From DTU036 sp964346475 (GTDB lineage Bacteria; Bacillota; Clostridia; Peptostreptococcales; Acidaminobacteraceae): a DNA stretch of 39,543 nt. The translations under genes and the position numbers were made by a program. Location: NCBI GenBank assembly GCA_964346475.1, contig CAYFUM010000013.1, forward strand, positions 1-39,543, given 5' to 3'. The notes beneath the pieces were generated by a model. That model saw only the letters and a list, made by a program, of their open reading frames with translations, made no database searches and was not told the DNA's origin. Below, one piece after another: positions 1-7,969 of this stretch; within the stretch, counting starts at the first letter, position 1; each line of letters begins with the position of its first letter.

Positions 1-1
1 A

Positions 2-163
2 AATAAAAAAAGAGAGGTGGAAAAAACTTCCCACTTCACTATGACCCACGAAGAGCTGGCCTATGAGATAGGCAGTGTCAGAGAGGTGGTCAGCCGCTCT
101 CTCAAGTCCCTAGAAAAGTCCAAGCATTTGAAATTACAAAGGGGAAAAATCAGTCTTTTGTAA
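2..163 (+). CDS. Crp/Fnr-family transcriptional regulator, C-terminal fragment
   Basis: The window opens inside a gene; the frame from base 2 to the TAA at 161-163 gives 53 residues. They match the winged helix-turn-helix end of Crp/Fnr regulators: a segment like TMTHEELAYEIGSVREVVSR (turn and recognition helix), then LKSLEKSKHLKLQRGKISLL (wing). The effector-binding cyclic-nucleotide-like domain lies off the left edge, so the signal it senses cannot be told. The DUF302 gene follows after 78 bases on the same strand and may be a target or operon partner. Confidence 0.75.
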   Translation, partial: NKKREVEKTSHFTMTHEELAYEIGSVREVVSRSLKSLEKSKHLKLQRGKISLL

Positions 164-241
164 GCCAGACTGTAACAAAGTCACTGTAAACTTTTTCCAT
201 AAACCCTAGAATGTATTTATAAAATCATTTGGAGGAAATTT

Positions 242-733
242 ATGAAGAGTTTTTTTGACAAAAAAGGACTTACAGGAATCGCTCTTGGACTTATTCTAGG
301 ACTGGTAGTTGGTGGTGTGGGCCTCTATAAATCGGCTCCCAAGCTCATGATGCTGGAGGATGAAAGTGCCTATGATTTTGAGACCACTATTAAGAACTTT
401 GAAGATGAGGTAAGTGCAGCAGGCTGGAAAATATCCACCGTCCACGATATGCAAAAAACTTTAGAGGGCTTTGGCCATGAGGTGGGAGAGATAAAAATCT
501 ATGAACTCTGCTCCTCAAAATACTCTGTCGAGATTCTAAAACTGGATGACGAGAGGATAGTATCACCCATGATGCCCTGTAGAGTCTCTATCTACACTAA
601 GAGTGATGGCAAAACCTATATAGGTAGAATGAACTCAGGTCTTGTCTCTAAGTTCTTTGGTGGGGTTGTAGACGAGATTATGCAGCTAGCTGCAGGGGAT
701 ACCGAAGTTATGCTAAATAAACTCATAAAATAA
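242..733 (+). CDS. DUF302 membrane-anchored protein
   Basis: 163 residues. Residues about 10-30 form one hydrophobic, glycine-rich helix, followed by a DUF302 domain, recognised by the FEDEVSAAGWKISTVHDMQ segment, the ELCSSKYSVEIL strand and the MMPCRVSIYTK strand. The biochemical function of DUF302 is not established. The helix probably tethers a domain on the outer face, which is inference. The start is firm: GGAGGA is 5-6 nt before ATG. The gene follows a Crp/Fnr-type regulator and ends in a bidirectional terminator. Confidence 0.8.
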   Translation: MKSFFDKKGLTGIALGLILGLVVGGVGLYKSAPKLMMLEDESAYDFETTIKNFEDEVSAAGWKISTVHDMQKTLEGFGHEVGEIKIYELCSSKYSVEILKLDDERIVSPMMPCRVSIYTKSDGKTYIGRMNSGLVSKFFGGVVDEIMQLAAGDTEVMLNKLIK

Positions 734-759
734 GGATATCACTTCGATATCCTTATTTT
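727..759. terminator. Bidirectional rho-independent terminator
   Basis: Perfect 14-bp inverted repeat AAAATAAGGATATC / GATATCCTTATTTT around the loop ACTTC, with T-runs on both strands. It sits between the convergent DUF302 and M20 genes and overlaps the last codons of the first. Confidence 0.85.
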
Positions 760-1940
760 TATCCACAAAAGTCCTGGGCAATCCTGCAGTAGATATTTAC
801 ATAATCAACCAGATGGGAAATTTCTATCCTCTCATCCTCTGTATGGGAGTAGCTTATATTTCCTGGCCCTGTGACCACAGTTGGTATCCCTGCGTAGTGG
901 GATAAGAGGGCTGCATCGGTCCAGCCTCGCCTTCTAGTAATCCGGGGTTTTGCCCCTCCCACTTCCTCCAGAGCCTTGATGGTGGATTTAACAATGGCCT
1001 CTTCCGGTGAGGTTTCTAGATAGACATGGTCCAGGGTCAGAAAGTTGTTTTCCATCCTGACAAGCTCAGCGTCAAAATCTCTATCCTCTTTTTTAAGTTC
1101 ATCTATGATTTCCTGGAGCTCTCTGAAAACCGAATTAACATCCTCACCGGGAATGTATCTCCTATCAATTTCTATAGAGCACCAGTCTGCTACGGTACTG
1201 GGCTGGTCGCCCCCACTTATCCTGCCAAAGTTCATAACCGAGGGTCCCATAAAGTCATTATCCCTTAGAGCAAGTCTTGGGATGAGCTCTTCTTCTATCC
1301 TTAAAATCAGCCTCGCTGCCTTAGATATGGCATTGACTCCTAGATGGGGAACCCCTCCATGGGCTGCCCTCCCCCTGACCCTTATTTCTATCCATTCCAG
1401 GCCTCTATGGCCGAGGGCATACTCGTAGTTGGAGGGCTCTCCCACAATGGCCCCCTGGGCAGTTATGCCTGATTTAATCAGGGCCTCACTTCCATCGCTC
1501 TGCTCCTCTTCCCCCAAGACACCGGTGAAAATTATATCTCCTCTGAGTTTTATGCCACTTCTTTTTATAGCAAGCAGGGCAATTAGCATGGAAGCGATTG
1601 GACCCTTCATATCCGAAGTCCCCCTACCCCACACGAAGCCATCCCTGACCTCCCCTCCAAAGGGATCTATTGTCATCCGATAGGGAGGCACAGTATCTGT
1701 ATGGCCATTGAAAATAAGATTTTTTCCTCCACCACTTCCCCTTAGTTTGACTATGACATTTTTTCTAGGCCCCTCCACCTCTTGGTAGCTGACATCTAGC
1801 CCCCTATCCCGACAAAAATTATATATGAACTCCACTACCCTAGCTTCTCTTCCCGGGACATCCTTATGGGAAGGAATCCTTACCAGCTCCTGGGTGAGCT
1901 TTACTACCTCTTCCTCTTTAAAATGATTATTATAATTCAT
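759..1940 (-). CDS. M20-family metallohydrolase, YgeY-like
   Basis: 393 residues, normal length for the ArgE/DapE/YgeY group of M20 zinc hydrolases. Metal-site motifs are in order: NGHTDTVPP (H80, D82), WGRGTSDMKG (D110), GVLGEEEQSDG (acidic pair at 144-146), VGEPSNYEYALGHRG (E168) and the C-terminal SYSHTEDERI histidine. A dimerisation lid lies around residues 175-295. These enzymes remove an acyl or aminoacyl group from small amides in the cytoplasm. The YgeY assignment is favoured because diaminopropionate ammonia-lyase (YgeX type) lies about 1.6 kb away, as in the E. coli ygeX-ygeY neighbourhood; the true substrate is unknown. Start: AAGGAG about 8 nt before ATG. It is divergent from pirin. 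Confidence 0.85.
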   Translation of the reverse strand: MNYNNHFKEEEVVKLTQELVRIPSHKDVPGREARVVEFIYNFCRDRGLDVSYQEVEGPRKNVIVKLRGSGGGKNLIFNGHTDTVPPYRMTIDPFGGEVRDGFVWGRGTSDMKGPIASMLIALLAIKRSGIKLRGDIIFTGVLGEEEQSDGSEALIKSGITAQGAIVGEPSNYEYALGHRGLEWIEIRVRGRAAHGGVPHLGVNAISKAARLILRIEEELIPRLALRDNDFMGPSVMNFGRISGGDQPSTVADWCSIEIDRRYIPGEDVNSVFRELQEIIDELKKEDRDFDAELVRMENNFLTLDHVYLETSPEEAIVKSTIKALEEVGGAKPRITRRRGWTDAALLSHYAGIPTVVTGPGNISYSHTEDERIEISHLVDYVNIYCRIAQDFCG

Positions 1941-2085
1941 AGGAGTCTCCTTTCCTATAATCTTTAGCCTATAAGTTTAATTCCACTATAACAAATAAGG
2001 GAAATCTAGGCGAATTCCATTCCCGTAAATAATAAGGCGCCCAGTGGGTATCTAATTAGTGTATTGAAAATTTTAGGAGGCTTAA

Positions 2086-2925
2086 ATGAAAAGAAGTGTT
2101 GTAGAAAAGATCAAGGGCTTTAGAACCAGAGATGGAGCCGGGGTTAGCCTTGTAAGAGTACTTAGCAATGCCACGGTAGAAAGTTATGATCCCATACTCA
2201 TGCTTGACTCCTTTGATAGTGAGAACCCCCAAGACTACATTAAAGGCTTTCCTCTGCACCCCCACAGGGGCATAGAGACCATTAGCCTTATATCTACTGG
2301 CAAGATGATGCATAGAGATAGCCTGGGAAATGAAGACACCATCGGCGACGGCGAGGTCCAGTGGATGACTGCGGGCTCAGGTATTATGCACGAAGAGATG
2401 CTGCCCCCATCTGAAAGATTACTAGGAGTCCAGCTCTGGCTAAATATGCCAAGAGAGCACAAAATGGCTCCCCCTGAATACCACAGCATAAAAAAACATG
2501 AGATTGAAGAAATTAACTTTGAAGGGGGAAGTCTTAGACTTATCAGTGGAAACTACAAAGGCCACCAGGGATTTCAGGGTAAGTACCTGCCCCTTGACTA
2601 CTACCACATCCTCCTAGAAAAGGATAGGAAGCTTGAACTAGAGACAGCCATGGATGATTCCGTTATGGTCTTCACCCTACTGGGGAAGGCTCTAATCTCA
2701 GGTGAGCTGGTAGAAGAAAAAACTGCTGCCAAACTCTCCCAGGGTCAGATAGTAGAGATCCAGGCCCTAAATGAAGATTGCCAAATCCTTTTTATAAGCT
2801 CAAAGCGCCTCCAGGAACCCATTGCCTGGGGCGGTCCAATTGTCATGAATACCCAAGAAGAGCTAAGACAAGCCATGTTTGAACTAAGAAATAACACCTT
2901 TTTAAAAGAGGAGGTCCACTATTAA
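2086..2925 (+). CDS. Pirin family protein
   Basis: 279 residues, a two-cupin protein. The N-terminal cupin has the pirin metal ligands: FPLHPHRGIETIS (H58, H60) and GSGIMHEEM (H102, E104), matching the His-His-His-Glu iron site of human pirin. The typical MLDSF and VQLWLNMP segments are present. Bacterial pirins have been reported as quercetinases or as modulators of pyruvate metabolism; the role here is not determined. The start has AGGAGG 5 nt upstream. Its TAA overlaps the ATT start of the next gene, so the two are probably translationally coupled. Confidence 0.9.
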   Translation: MKRSVVEKIKGFRTRDGAGVSLVRVLSNATVESYDPILMLDSFDSENPQDYIKGFPLHPHRGIETISLISTGKMMHRDSLGNEDTIGDGEVQWMTAGSGIMHEEMLPPSERLLGVQLWLNMPREHKMAPPEYHSIKKHEIEEINFEGGSLRLISGNYKGHQGFQGKYLPLDYYHILLEKDRKLELETAMDDSVMVFTLLGKALISGELVEEKTAAKLSQGQIVEIQALNEDCQILFISSKRLQEPIAWGGPIVMNTQEELRQAMFELRNNTFLKEEVHY

Positions 2926-3490
2926 GCCTGAGGATTATGGACTAGTTAGACTGGATGAGCTGGACAGTGACTTTATTATTGATCTGCGCTATGCCAGTGA
3001 AAATAACTTTACAAAAAAAAGGATATACGACAGTGAGCTTTGCTACATCTACTATGAGACTGCCAAACTCCTAATTAGGGCCAAGGAAATTTTTAAAAGG
3101 GATGGTCTAGCTGTTAAGATATGGGACGCTTACAGGCCCCATAGAGCCCAGCTCTACCTCTGGCAGGTTTATCCCGATGAAAATTTCGTGGCCCGGGCCC
3201 CAGACTTAAATTCAGACTACAAGTTAAAGCCAAGTCATATGAATGGCATGAGCCTGGATCTCACCTTGGTGGATAGCAAGCTAAGGGAGCTTGAAATGCC
3301 CACCCTCTTTGATGAGTTTTCCGAGGACGCAGATCCTCTAAAGACCAGGGCACCAAGGCAGGCCAGGGAGAATGCACTTTATTTAAGAAGGGTCATGTTG
3401 GAGCAGGGCTTTTATCCCAGCACCACTGAGTGGTGGCATTTCAACGATGGGGTCCATAAGCCCCAAGCCTTCTCAGACTGCCGCTACTAA
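2921..3490 (+). CDS. D-alanyl-D-alanine dipeptidase, VanX family (M15D), ATT start
   Basis: 189 residues from an ATT codon; VanX itself is about 200. The M15D zinc site is complete: SHMNGMSLDLTL gives H106 and D113, and TEWWHFND gives E170 and H173. The conserved arginine is in DAYRPHRAQ (R72). The N-terminus KPEDYGLVRLDELDSDFIID aligns with the start of the family. Such enzymes split D-Ala-D-Ala or related dipeptides; without VanH or VanA nearby this is more likely peptidoglycan or dipeptide scavenging than vancomycin resistance. There is no ATG, GTG or TTG in frame upstream of a GTG at 3188, which would delete nearly half the protein. GAGGAGGT at 2908-2915 is 6 nt before ATT, so AUU initiation is the best reading. 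Confidence 0.85.
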   Translation: MKPEDYGLVRLDELDSDFIIDLRYASENNFTKKRIYDSELCYIYYETAKLLIRAKEIFKRDGLAVKIWDAYRPHRAQLYLWQVYPDENFVARAPDLNSDYKLKPSHMNGMSLDLTLVDSKLRELEMPTLFDEFSEDADPLKTRAPRQARENALYLRRVMLEQGFYPSTTEWWHFNDGVHKPQAFSDCRY

Positions 3491-3519
3491 AAAATCAGAG
3501 TAATGCACTCTGATTTTTT
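3489..3519. terminator. Bidirectional terminator
   Basis: Inverted repeat AAAAAATCAGAGT / ACTCTGATTTTTT around the loop AATGC. It serves the convergent vanX-like and diaminopropionate lyase genes, overlapping both ends. Confidence 0.85.
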
Positions 3520-4702
3520 AATCCAAACCCCAAACTATCTCTCTATAGCTATGGGGATCTGTATCTGCTTCGGTGGAAATTATAAGCACCTTGGAGTCGC
3601 TATTTAGCTTTAATTCTTCCCTGAGCTCCCTATAGGCATCATCCTTCATAAGCCTGTATAGGACCCCGATCCCCAGGGCTCCTGACTCCCCAGCTACTAT
3701 AGGTGGGTCTCCCTTTAGGGGCGCTGCTAAAATCCTCATGCCAAGGGCAGCCAGCTCATCATCACAGGAGAAATATCCTCCGGCATAGTCCCTTATAATC
3801 TCATAAGCAAAGGAATTTGGCTCTCCACAGGCTAGGCCTGCCATAATAGTAGGCATATCCCCCCCAACTGGGCTTATCCTCCCCTTAAGGGCCGACCTAT
3901 AAAAGCAGTCTGCCTCTGCCGGCTCTATTATAAGGCTGGTGGGGTAATCTTCCTTCTTTAGTGCCACTAGAGCCCCCAGCATGGCCCCCGCAAAGGAGCC
4001 AACCCCCGCCTGGAGGAAGACATGGCTGATCTTCTTATTTTTAACTTCTTCAAAAACCTCAGAAATAATAGTGGTATAGCCCTGCATTATCCAAAGGGGG
4101 ATTTCCTCATAGCCTGGCCAGGAGGTGTCCTGGACCACTATCCAGCCTTCCTTCTCAGCCATTTCCCTGGATAGTCTGACAGCATCATCGTAATTACCAT
4201 CAATAATGCTAGCTTGAGAGCCCTCATTTATTATTGCCTCCAGTCTAAAGTCTGAAGATCCCCTGGGCATATAGACTACTGATTTTTGACCCAGCCTACT
4301 AGCTGCCCAGGCCAGGGCCCTCCCATGGTTTCCATCGGTAGCCGTAACAAATACAATTTCACCTAATTTTCTTCTAACTTCTTCTGAGCTAAAGTATTCA
4401 AAGGATAGTCCTTGAGGCTCCTGACCAAGCCTCTGAGCTAGAATTTTAGCCAGAGCGTAGGAAACTCCCAGGACCTTAAATGCGTTTAGCGAAAGCCTCT
4501 CTGACTCATCCTTAAGATAGACACTGTCTAAACCAAGAAAGCTTGAAAGGGCTTCCAGGCTATGCAGGGGACTAGGTCTATACTGGGGAAAACTCCTATG
4601 ATAATCCCTCACCCTCTCCTGAACCTCTGCAGAAAAAAAATCTATGTAGCTTCTAGGGCTATAGTTTTTCTCCTCTAAATAATAATTAATAAGTCTTTTC
4701 AT
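3518..4702 (-). CDS. dpaL: Diaminopropionate ammonia-lyase
   Basis: 394 residues, a fold-type II PLP enzyme. The PLP lysine is K76 in LSLNAFKVLG and the phosphate-binding loop follows TATDGNHGRALAWA. The segments VVQDTSWPGYEEIPLWIMQG and FLQAGVGSFAGAM are diagnostic of this lyase rather than of threonine dehydratase. It converts 2,3-diaminopropionate to pyruvate and two ammonia, a fermentable end point. Start: GAGGAG about 8 nt before ATG. The first four bases overlap the radical SAM stop (ATGA), so the two genes should be translated together. A YgeY-like hydrolase lies convergently nearby. Confidence 0.92.
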   Translation of the reverse strand: MKRLINYYLEEKNYSPRSYIDFFSAEVQERVRDYHRSFPQYRPSPLHSLEALSSFLGLDSVYLKDESERLSLNAFKVLGVSYALAKILAQRLGQEPQGLSFEYFSSEEVRRKLGEIVFVTATDGNHGRALAWAASRLGQKSVVYMPRGSSDFRLEAIINEGSQASIIDGNYDDAVRLSREMAEKEGWIVVQDTSWPGYEEIPLWIMQGYTTIISEVFEEVKNKKISHVFLQAGVGSFAGAMLGALVALKKEDYPTSLIIEPAEADCFYRSALKGRISPVGGDMPTIMAGLACGEPNSFAYEIIRDYAGGYFSCDDELAALGMRILAAPLKGDPPIVAGESGALGIGVLYRLMKDDAYRELREELKLNSDSKVLIISTEADTDPHSYREIVWGLD

Positions 4703-5532
4703 AGTGGAATCTCCTCTAACCTTCCTTCTATCCTTCTTTTTAGCGCCTCCCTTTCCCAGGGAAGGACTGCCTTAAATTTAAGTAGGTTGGTGGGGTGACT
4801 GCTATCAAAATCCAGGGCTTTTCTTGGTTTTAGCCCTTCAATAAGTATGAGCATTTCTTCTAGGACCTGCCTATCCCTAGCTGGTATAAAGCTGCCTCTA
4901 TCCACCATTTTTTGTAGGGGTGTACCTTGAAAGATCCTCAGTCTCATTGTGATGATTGAAGCTGAATCAAAATGATTAAGCAGGCTACTTGTGGCCAGGG
5001 CATTTTCCTCTCCCCCGCCACTTCCAGCTATACCCAGCAGGATAATGCTATTAAACCTTATGTGAGCTTTATTTAACCTCCGGGCTTCTTCTATAGCCTC
5101 AGAGCGGCTATGACTCTTATTCATCCTTCTTAAAACCCTGTCACTGCCACTTTCAAAACCAATATAGAGCATGTTAAGTCCCAGATTATGAAGGCTGGCC
5201 AGCTGCTGGTCACTGAGAGCCTTGATATTTGATACCGAGGCGTAGCTGGCTATACGGGCCTTATAGGGCAGATACTTTCGGACTAGCTCCAGTAGGCTGG
5301 CTAGCCTAGCATATCCCAGGGCCAGGGGGTCTCCACCTGTAAGAAAAACCCTTTCTGTGTAGGGATCTGCCCCCCTTAAAATCTGTTCTATCCTATTTTT
5401 AGCCAGGCCTTTAAAGCCTTGATCCTTGTACATGCCACAAAAGGCACAGCCATTGTAGCTGCAACCCTGGCTGACTGGAAGAAGCAGGCTAGTCATCTCA
5501 TCCTGGGGATAGTGGATAATTTCCCTTTCCAT
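4699..5532 (-). CDS. Radical SAM protein, coupled to dpaL
   Basis: 277 residues. The iron-sulfur cluster motif is C24-x4-C29-x2-C32 in SQGCSYNGCAFCGMYKDQ, near the N-terminus as usual but with four residues between the first two cysteines. FLTGGDPLALGY gives the glycine-rich SAM-contact strand, and YIGFESGSDRVLRRMNKSHS resembles the HemN/ELP3-like core. No C-terminal SPASM cysteine cluster is visible. The substrate is unknown. The ATGA overlap with dpaL suggests a linked role, for example acting on a diaminopropionate-containing compound, but that is inference. Start: GAGGAG 6-8 nt before ATG. Confidence 0.82.
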   Translation of the reverse strand: MEREIIHYPQDEMTSLLLPVSQGCSYNGCAFCGMYKDQGFKGLAKNRIEQILRGADPYTERVFLTGGDPLALGYARLASLLELVRKYLPYKARIASYASVSNIKALSDQQLASLHNLGLNMLYIGFESGSDRVLRRMNKSHSRSEAIEEARRLNKAHIRFNSIILLGIAGSGGGEENALATSSLLNHFDSASIITMRLRIFQGTPLQKMVDRGSFIPARDRQVLEEMLILIEGLKPRKALDFDSSHPTNLLKFKAVLPWEREALKRRIEGRLEEIPL

Positions 5533-5567
5533 TTTCCTTGCTCCTCAGTGATTTAAATATTCCCGGG

Positions 5568-5636
5568 CTAGCTTCGCCTAAATATAGCTAGGATACCTAG
5601 TAGGATTAAAAATATTAAAAAGATTAGTCTAAGGAT
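5568..5636 (-). CDS. Possible 22-residue membrane peptide, ATC start
   Basis: A short frame of 22 codons ending in TAG. The peptide is almost wholly hydrophobic (LRLIFLIFLILLGILAIF) and ends in RRS, typical of a single-helix small membrane protein with a positive cytoplasmic tail. A perfect AGGAGGT (5642-5648) overlaps the stop of the ydbC gene and is 6 nt from ATC, the best-placed codon in this frame. There is no ATG. It fills an otherwise unexplained gap between ydbC and the radical SAM gene. Chance cannot be ruled out at this length. Confidence 0.4.
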   Translation of the reverse strand: MLRLIFLIFLILLGILAIFRRS

Positions 5637-5646
5637 ATGCCACCTC

Positions 5647-5868
5647 CTAGAGATCCATGGACTCAAGAAGCCTTAAAAGCTCTTTTAGCTCCTCCTTTGT
5701 AAAGGAAAGTCCCTTTCCCATCTTACTGCCATCGGGAGACCAGTCCCTTATATCATACTTGGCCTCCCTGCCATTCCAGCTGACCAGGTTTAATTCCCTA
5801 GACCAGCCTGCTCTACTTTCCGATAGGCTGCCGTATTTTTTTAAAATATCGTATTCAAAACTTTTCAT
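5647..5868 (-). CDS. ydbC: YdbC family, PC4/Sub1-like single-stranded nucleic acid binding protein
   Basis: 73 residues, the usual family length. The signature ELNLVSWNGREAKYDIRDWS followed by PDGSKMGKGLSFTKEELKEL is characteristic of YdbC, a bacterial homologue of the eukaryotic PC4 coactivator that binds single-stranded DNA as a dimer. The cellular role in Firmicutes is not established. Start: GAGGAT about 7 nt before ATG. It lies 12 nt downstream of the zinc-ribbon gene and looks to be in the same transcript. Confidence 0.9.
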   Translation of the reverse strand: MKSFEYDILKKYGSLSESRAGWSRELNLVSWNGREAKYDIRDWSPDGSKMGKGLSFTKEELKELLRLLESMDL

Positions 5869-5880
5869 ATACCATCCTCT

Positions 5881-6165
5881 TTAGAGTTTTCTTGTATTTA
5901 CACTACCCCTAATAATCCATAGAGCTGGCCTTCCCCTGTAATCGGCCTTCTTAGCTAGGGGCCTATCACAAAAGGGACAGGAAAGTTGACCCTCCAATTC
6001 TTCTAGGTCTACCTGGCTTTCCCTGATTCTAACAAGTTGCATCTTAATTAAATTGCCCCTGCCGGCTTTTTCATAAACTGCAACTGCATTTTTACAATGG
6101 CTACAGGCCACTTCCAGGAAAAAACTATTCCTACTCTTTCTATAATAAGGATTTTTATACCTAAT
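5881..6165 (-). CDS. Zinc-ribbon protein of unknown function, ATT start
   Basis: 94 residues from ATT. Two CxxC pairs, ACSHCK and SCPFCD, about 40 residues apart, should bind one zinc ion. Between them is YEKAGRGNLIKMQLVRI and after them GRPALWIIRGSVNTRK. I know no function for this conserved type. Start choice: GGAGG at 6171-6175 is 5 nt before ATT at 6163-6165, giving a basic N-terminus RYKNPYYRKSRN. The alternative TTG at 6175-6177 overlaps that GGAGG and has no good ribosome site of its own, so ATT is preferred. Confidence 0.75.
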   Translation of the reverse strand: MRYKNPYYRKSRNSFFLEVACSHCKNAVAVYEKAGRGNLIKMQLVRIRESQVDLEELEGQLSCPFCDRPLAKKADYRGRPALWIIRGSVNTRKL

Positions 6166-6205
6166 CTCCGCCTCCAAAATTCGCTCTTTCTATCTTTATA
6201 TCTGC

Positions 6206-7867
6206 TTAAACCCTTGTCTCCAGGACCTTATCTATTAGTTTTTCAATAAGAAGGGGCGTTACCCCATAGAGGTCGGGCTTGTAGACCCTTTCTGTATTTT
6301 TGTGAAAGTCCTTGCCCCAGGGCCCAAGATTTAAAACTGGCATGGAGAGCTTTTTCATAAGGTCTAGGGGTATATCATAAATGTCTCCCCATAGGAGAAC
6401 ATTTCTTCTTACATAGTTTATGCTGGAATCATCCTCTAGGAACATAGCGTAGCTTAGGTCTGATATTCCCGTATAGTAGTTATTAACCTCGAGTGGGTAG
6501 TCCAGTTCATTTTTTGCATAGTCAAGGAGGTCCTCCAGGGCTTCATTTATTTCCTCAGCAAAATAGCCTAGGAGGATGTTACTGACATTGGGATAGTAGG
6601 GCGGGGCCAGGCCCAGCACTACCAATGGGGTCCTATCCCTTATAAAATCCAAGGTCCTCTCTATAACCTGGATAGAGGCTTCTGCCATGCTAGTTTGACC
6701 AGCATTGATCTCTTCTTTTAATTTTAGATGCAGCTCCTCATTGGCCTTTAAAAACCTGCCCCCGGAATCCCTCAGGGCCTCGCTATAGATCTGGTCATAG
6801 GTCTTGACATTTACCCTCCAATCAAGCTCCTTGCCCCCCTCTCCTGCCAGGTCCATATATCTTTTATAACTTAACTCAGTATCCTCTATTACCTCTTGAA
6901 AGGCATCCTCAAGAAGAACCTTTATATCTTCCATGATTCTTTTTGGAGACCTATCCAGGGTTAGGATATTCATGTAGCCAGCTACGGAAGCCGGCAGGGA
7001 AACATCATAGACCTGCTTGGTGTCCTTCATATAGAGCCAGCTGGGGGCAGGGGTTGTGGTATTACCAACCCTTTCCATAAAGTCGGGATTTAATTCAGTT
7101 TTCCTGATGATTTCTGCCATGATGTTTATTGGATTAAGTCCCCTATAGACCTGGCCTACATGGGCAAGCTCCCCTCTGACATAGACAACTGGCATAATCT
7201 TACCAACTGACCCATCATAGATCCTTGCCTTACCATCATCAGACCGCTCGTGGGGCTCGGAGTTTAGCATGAGCCGGTAGTCCAGCCCATGGGTCTCCTT
7301 TAGCTTATCTAAAACATAGCCGGCACTTCTCATGCCCGCCGACAGGTTTTCCTCATCGGGAAGAGCCAAAAGGAGGAGGTTACCCTCAAAATCTCCCCTA
7401 CTGGCATAGTCTTCTATAAAGGCCATGTGAATAGCTGCTCCCCCCTTCATATCGGCTGCAGCTCTTCCAAAGAGCCAGTCCCCCGACTCCAGGTCTTGCC
7501 TGGCATCCCGGGGGATGTCCAGCTCTCCCTTTTTCAAGGCCTCTCCCAGTTCATCGGGGCTATAGGCAAGACCTCCTAAAGCGCCGTATTCCAGGTTGTC
7601 CACAGTGTCGCTGTGGTGGATAAGCACCAGGGTCCTATCTCCCCTTCCCCTGACCAAAGCCCAGGCGATTGATCTTTCATGGGGATCATCCTGAATAGGA
7701 TAAAAACCCCAGTTCTCCCTATTCTGCCTAAAATACTCCTGGCCCTCAAACCAGGCTCTAAAAAAACCTTCAGTATTCTTTTCCAGTGGGGTGTTGGTGT
7801 GGGTCACAAGGGCAAGATAGTCATAGAGGATTTTTTCAATCCTTTCTTTTCTCCTAGCATTTTTCAT
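6206..7867 (-). CDS. rocB: RocB-like M20 family peptidase
   Basis: 553 residues, the length of B. subtilis RocB (arginine utilisation protein). M20 metal motifs: VLIHHSDTVD (H85, D87), FGRAAADMKGG (D139), LALPDEENLSAG (acidic pair near 167-169) and NSEPHER. The enzyme is a predicted cytoplasmic zinc peptidase or deacylase; the true substrate of RocB is not known. The frame appears to continue upstream through the run of N, but the ATG at 7865-7867 and the known family N-terminus show that RocB begins here and that an unrelated gene lies beyond. The ribosome site is inside the gap and cannot be seen. Confidence 0.88.
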   Translation of the reverse strand: MKNARRKERIEKILYDYLALVTHTNTPLEKNTEGFFRAWFEGQEYFRQNRENWGFYPIQDDPHERSIAWALVRGRGDRTLVLIHHSDTVDNLEYGALGGLAYSPDELGEALKKGELDIPRDARQDLESGDWLFGRAAADMKGGAAIHMAFIEDYASRGDFEGNLLLLALPDEENLSAGMRSAGYVLDKLKETHGLDYRLMLNSEPHERSDDGKARIYDGSVGKIMPVVYVRGELAHVGQVYRGLNPINIMAEIIRKTELNPDFMERVGNTTTPAPSWLYMKDTKQVYDVSLPASVAGYMNILTLDRSPKRIMEDIKVLLEDAFQEVIEDTELSYKRYMDLAGEGGKELDWRVNVKTYDQIYSEALRDSGGRFLKANEELHLKLKEEINAGQTSMAEASIQVIERTLDFIRDRTPLVVLGLAPPYYPNVSNILLGYFAEEINEALEDLLDYAKNELDYPLEVNNYYTGISDLSYAMFLEDDSSINYVRRNVLLWGDIYDIPLDLMKKLSMPVLNLGPWGKDFHKNTERVYKPDLYGVTPLLIEKLIDKVLETRV

Positions 7868-7869
7868 AT

Positions 7870-7969
7870 NNNNNNNNNNNNNNNNNNNNNNNNNNNNNNN
7901 NNNNNNNNNNNNNNNNNNNNNNNNNNNNNNNNNNNNNNNNNNNNNNNNNNNNNNNNNNNNNNNNNNNNN
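7870..7969. other. Assembly gap of 100 N
   Basis: Exactly 100 undetermined bases, the conventional placeholder for a gap of unknown size. It joins the rocB start to the 3' part of the AhpD-like gene and produces a false 643-residue frame. Confidence 0.98.

Noticed and set aside
171..185. TGTAA-N5-TCACT upstream of the DUF302 gene as a Crp/Fnr site
   Set aside because: The arms match only partly and the spacing is 5 rather than 6, so it is not separable from chance.
2921..3490. vanX as part of a vancomycin resistance cluster
   Set aside because: No vanH, vanA-type ligase, vanR/S or vanY is nearby; the neighbours are pirin and amino acid catabolism genes.
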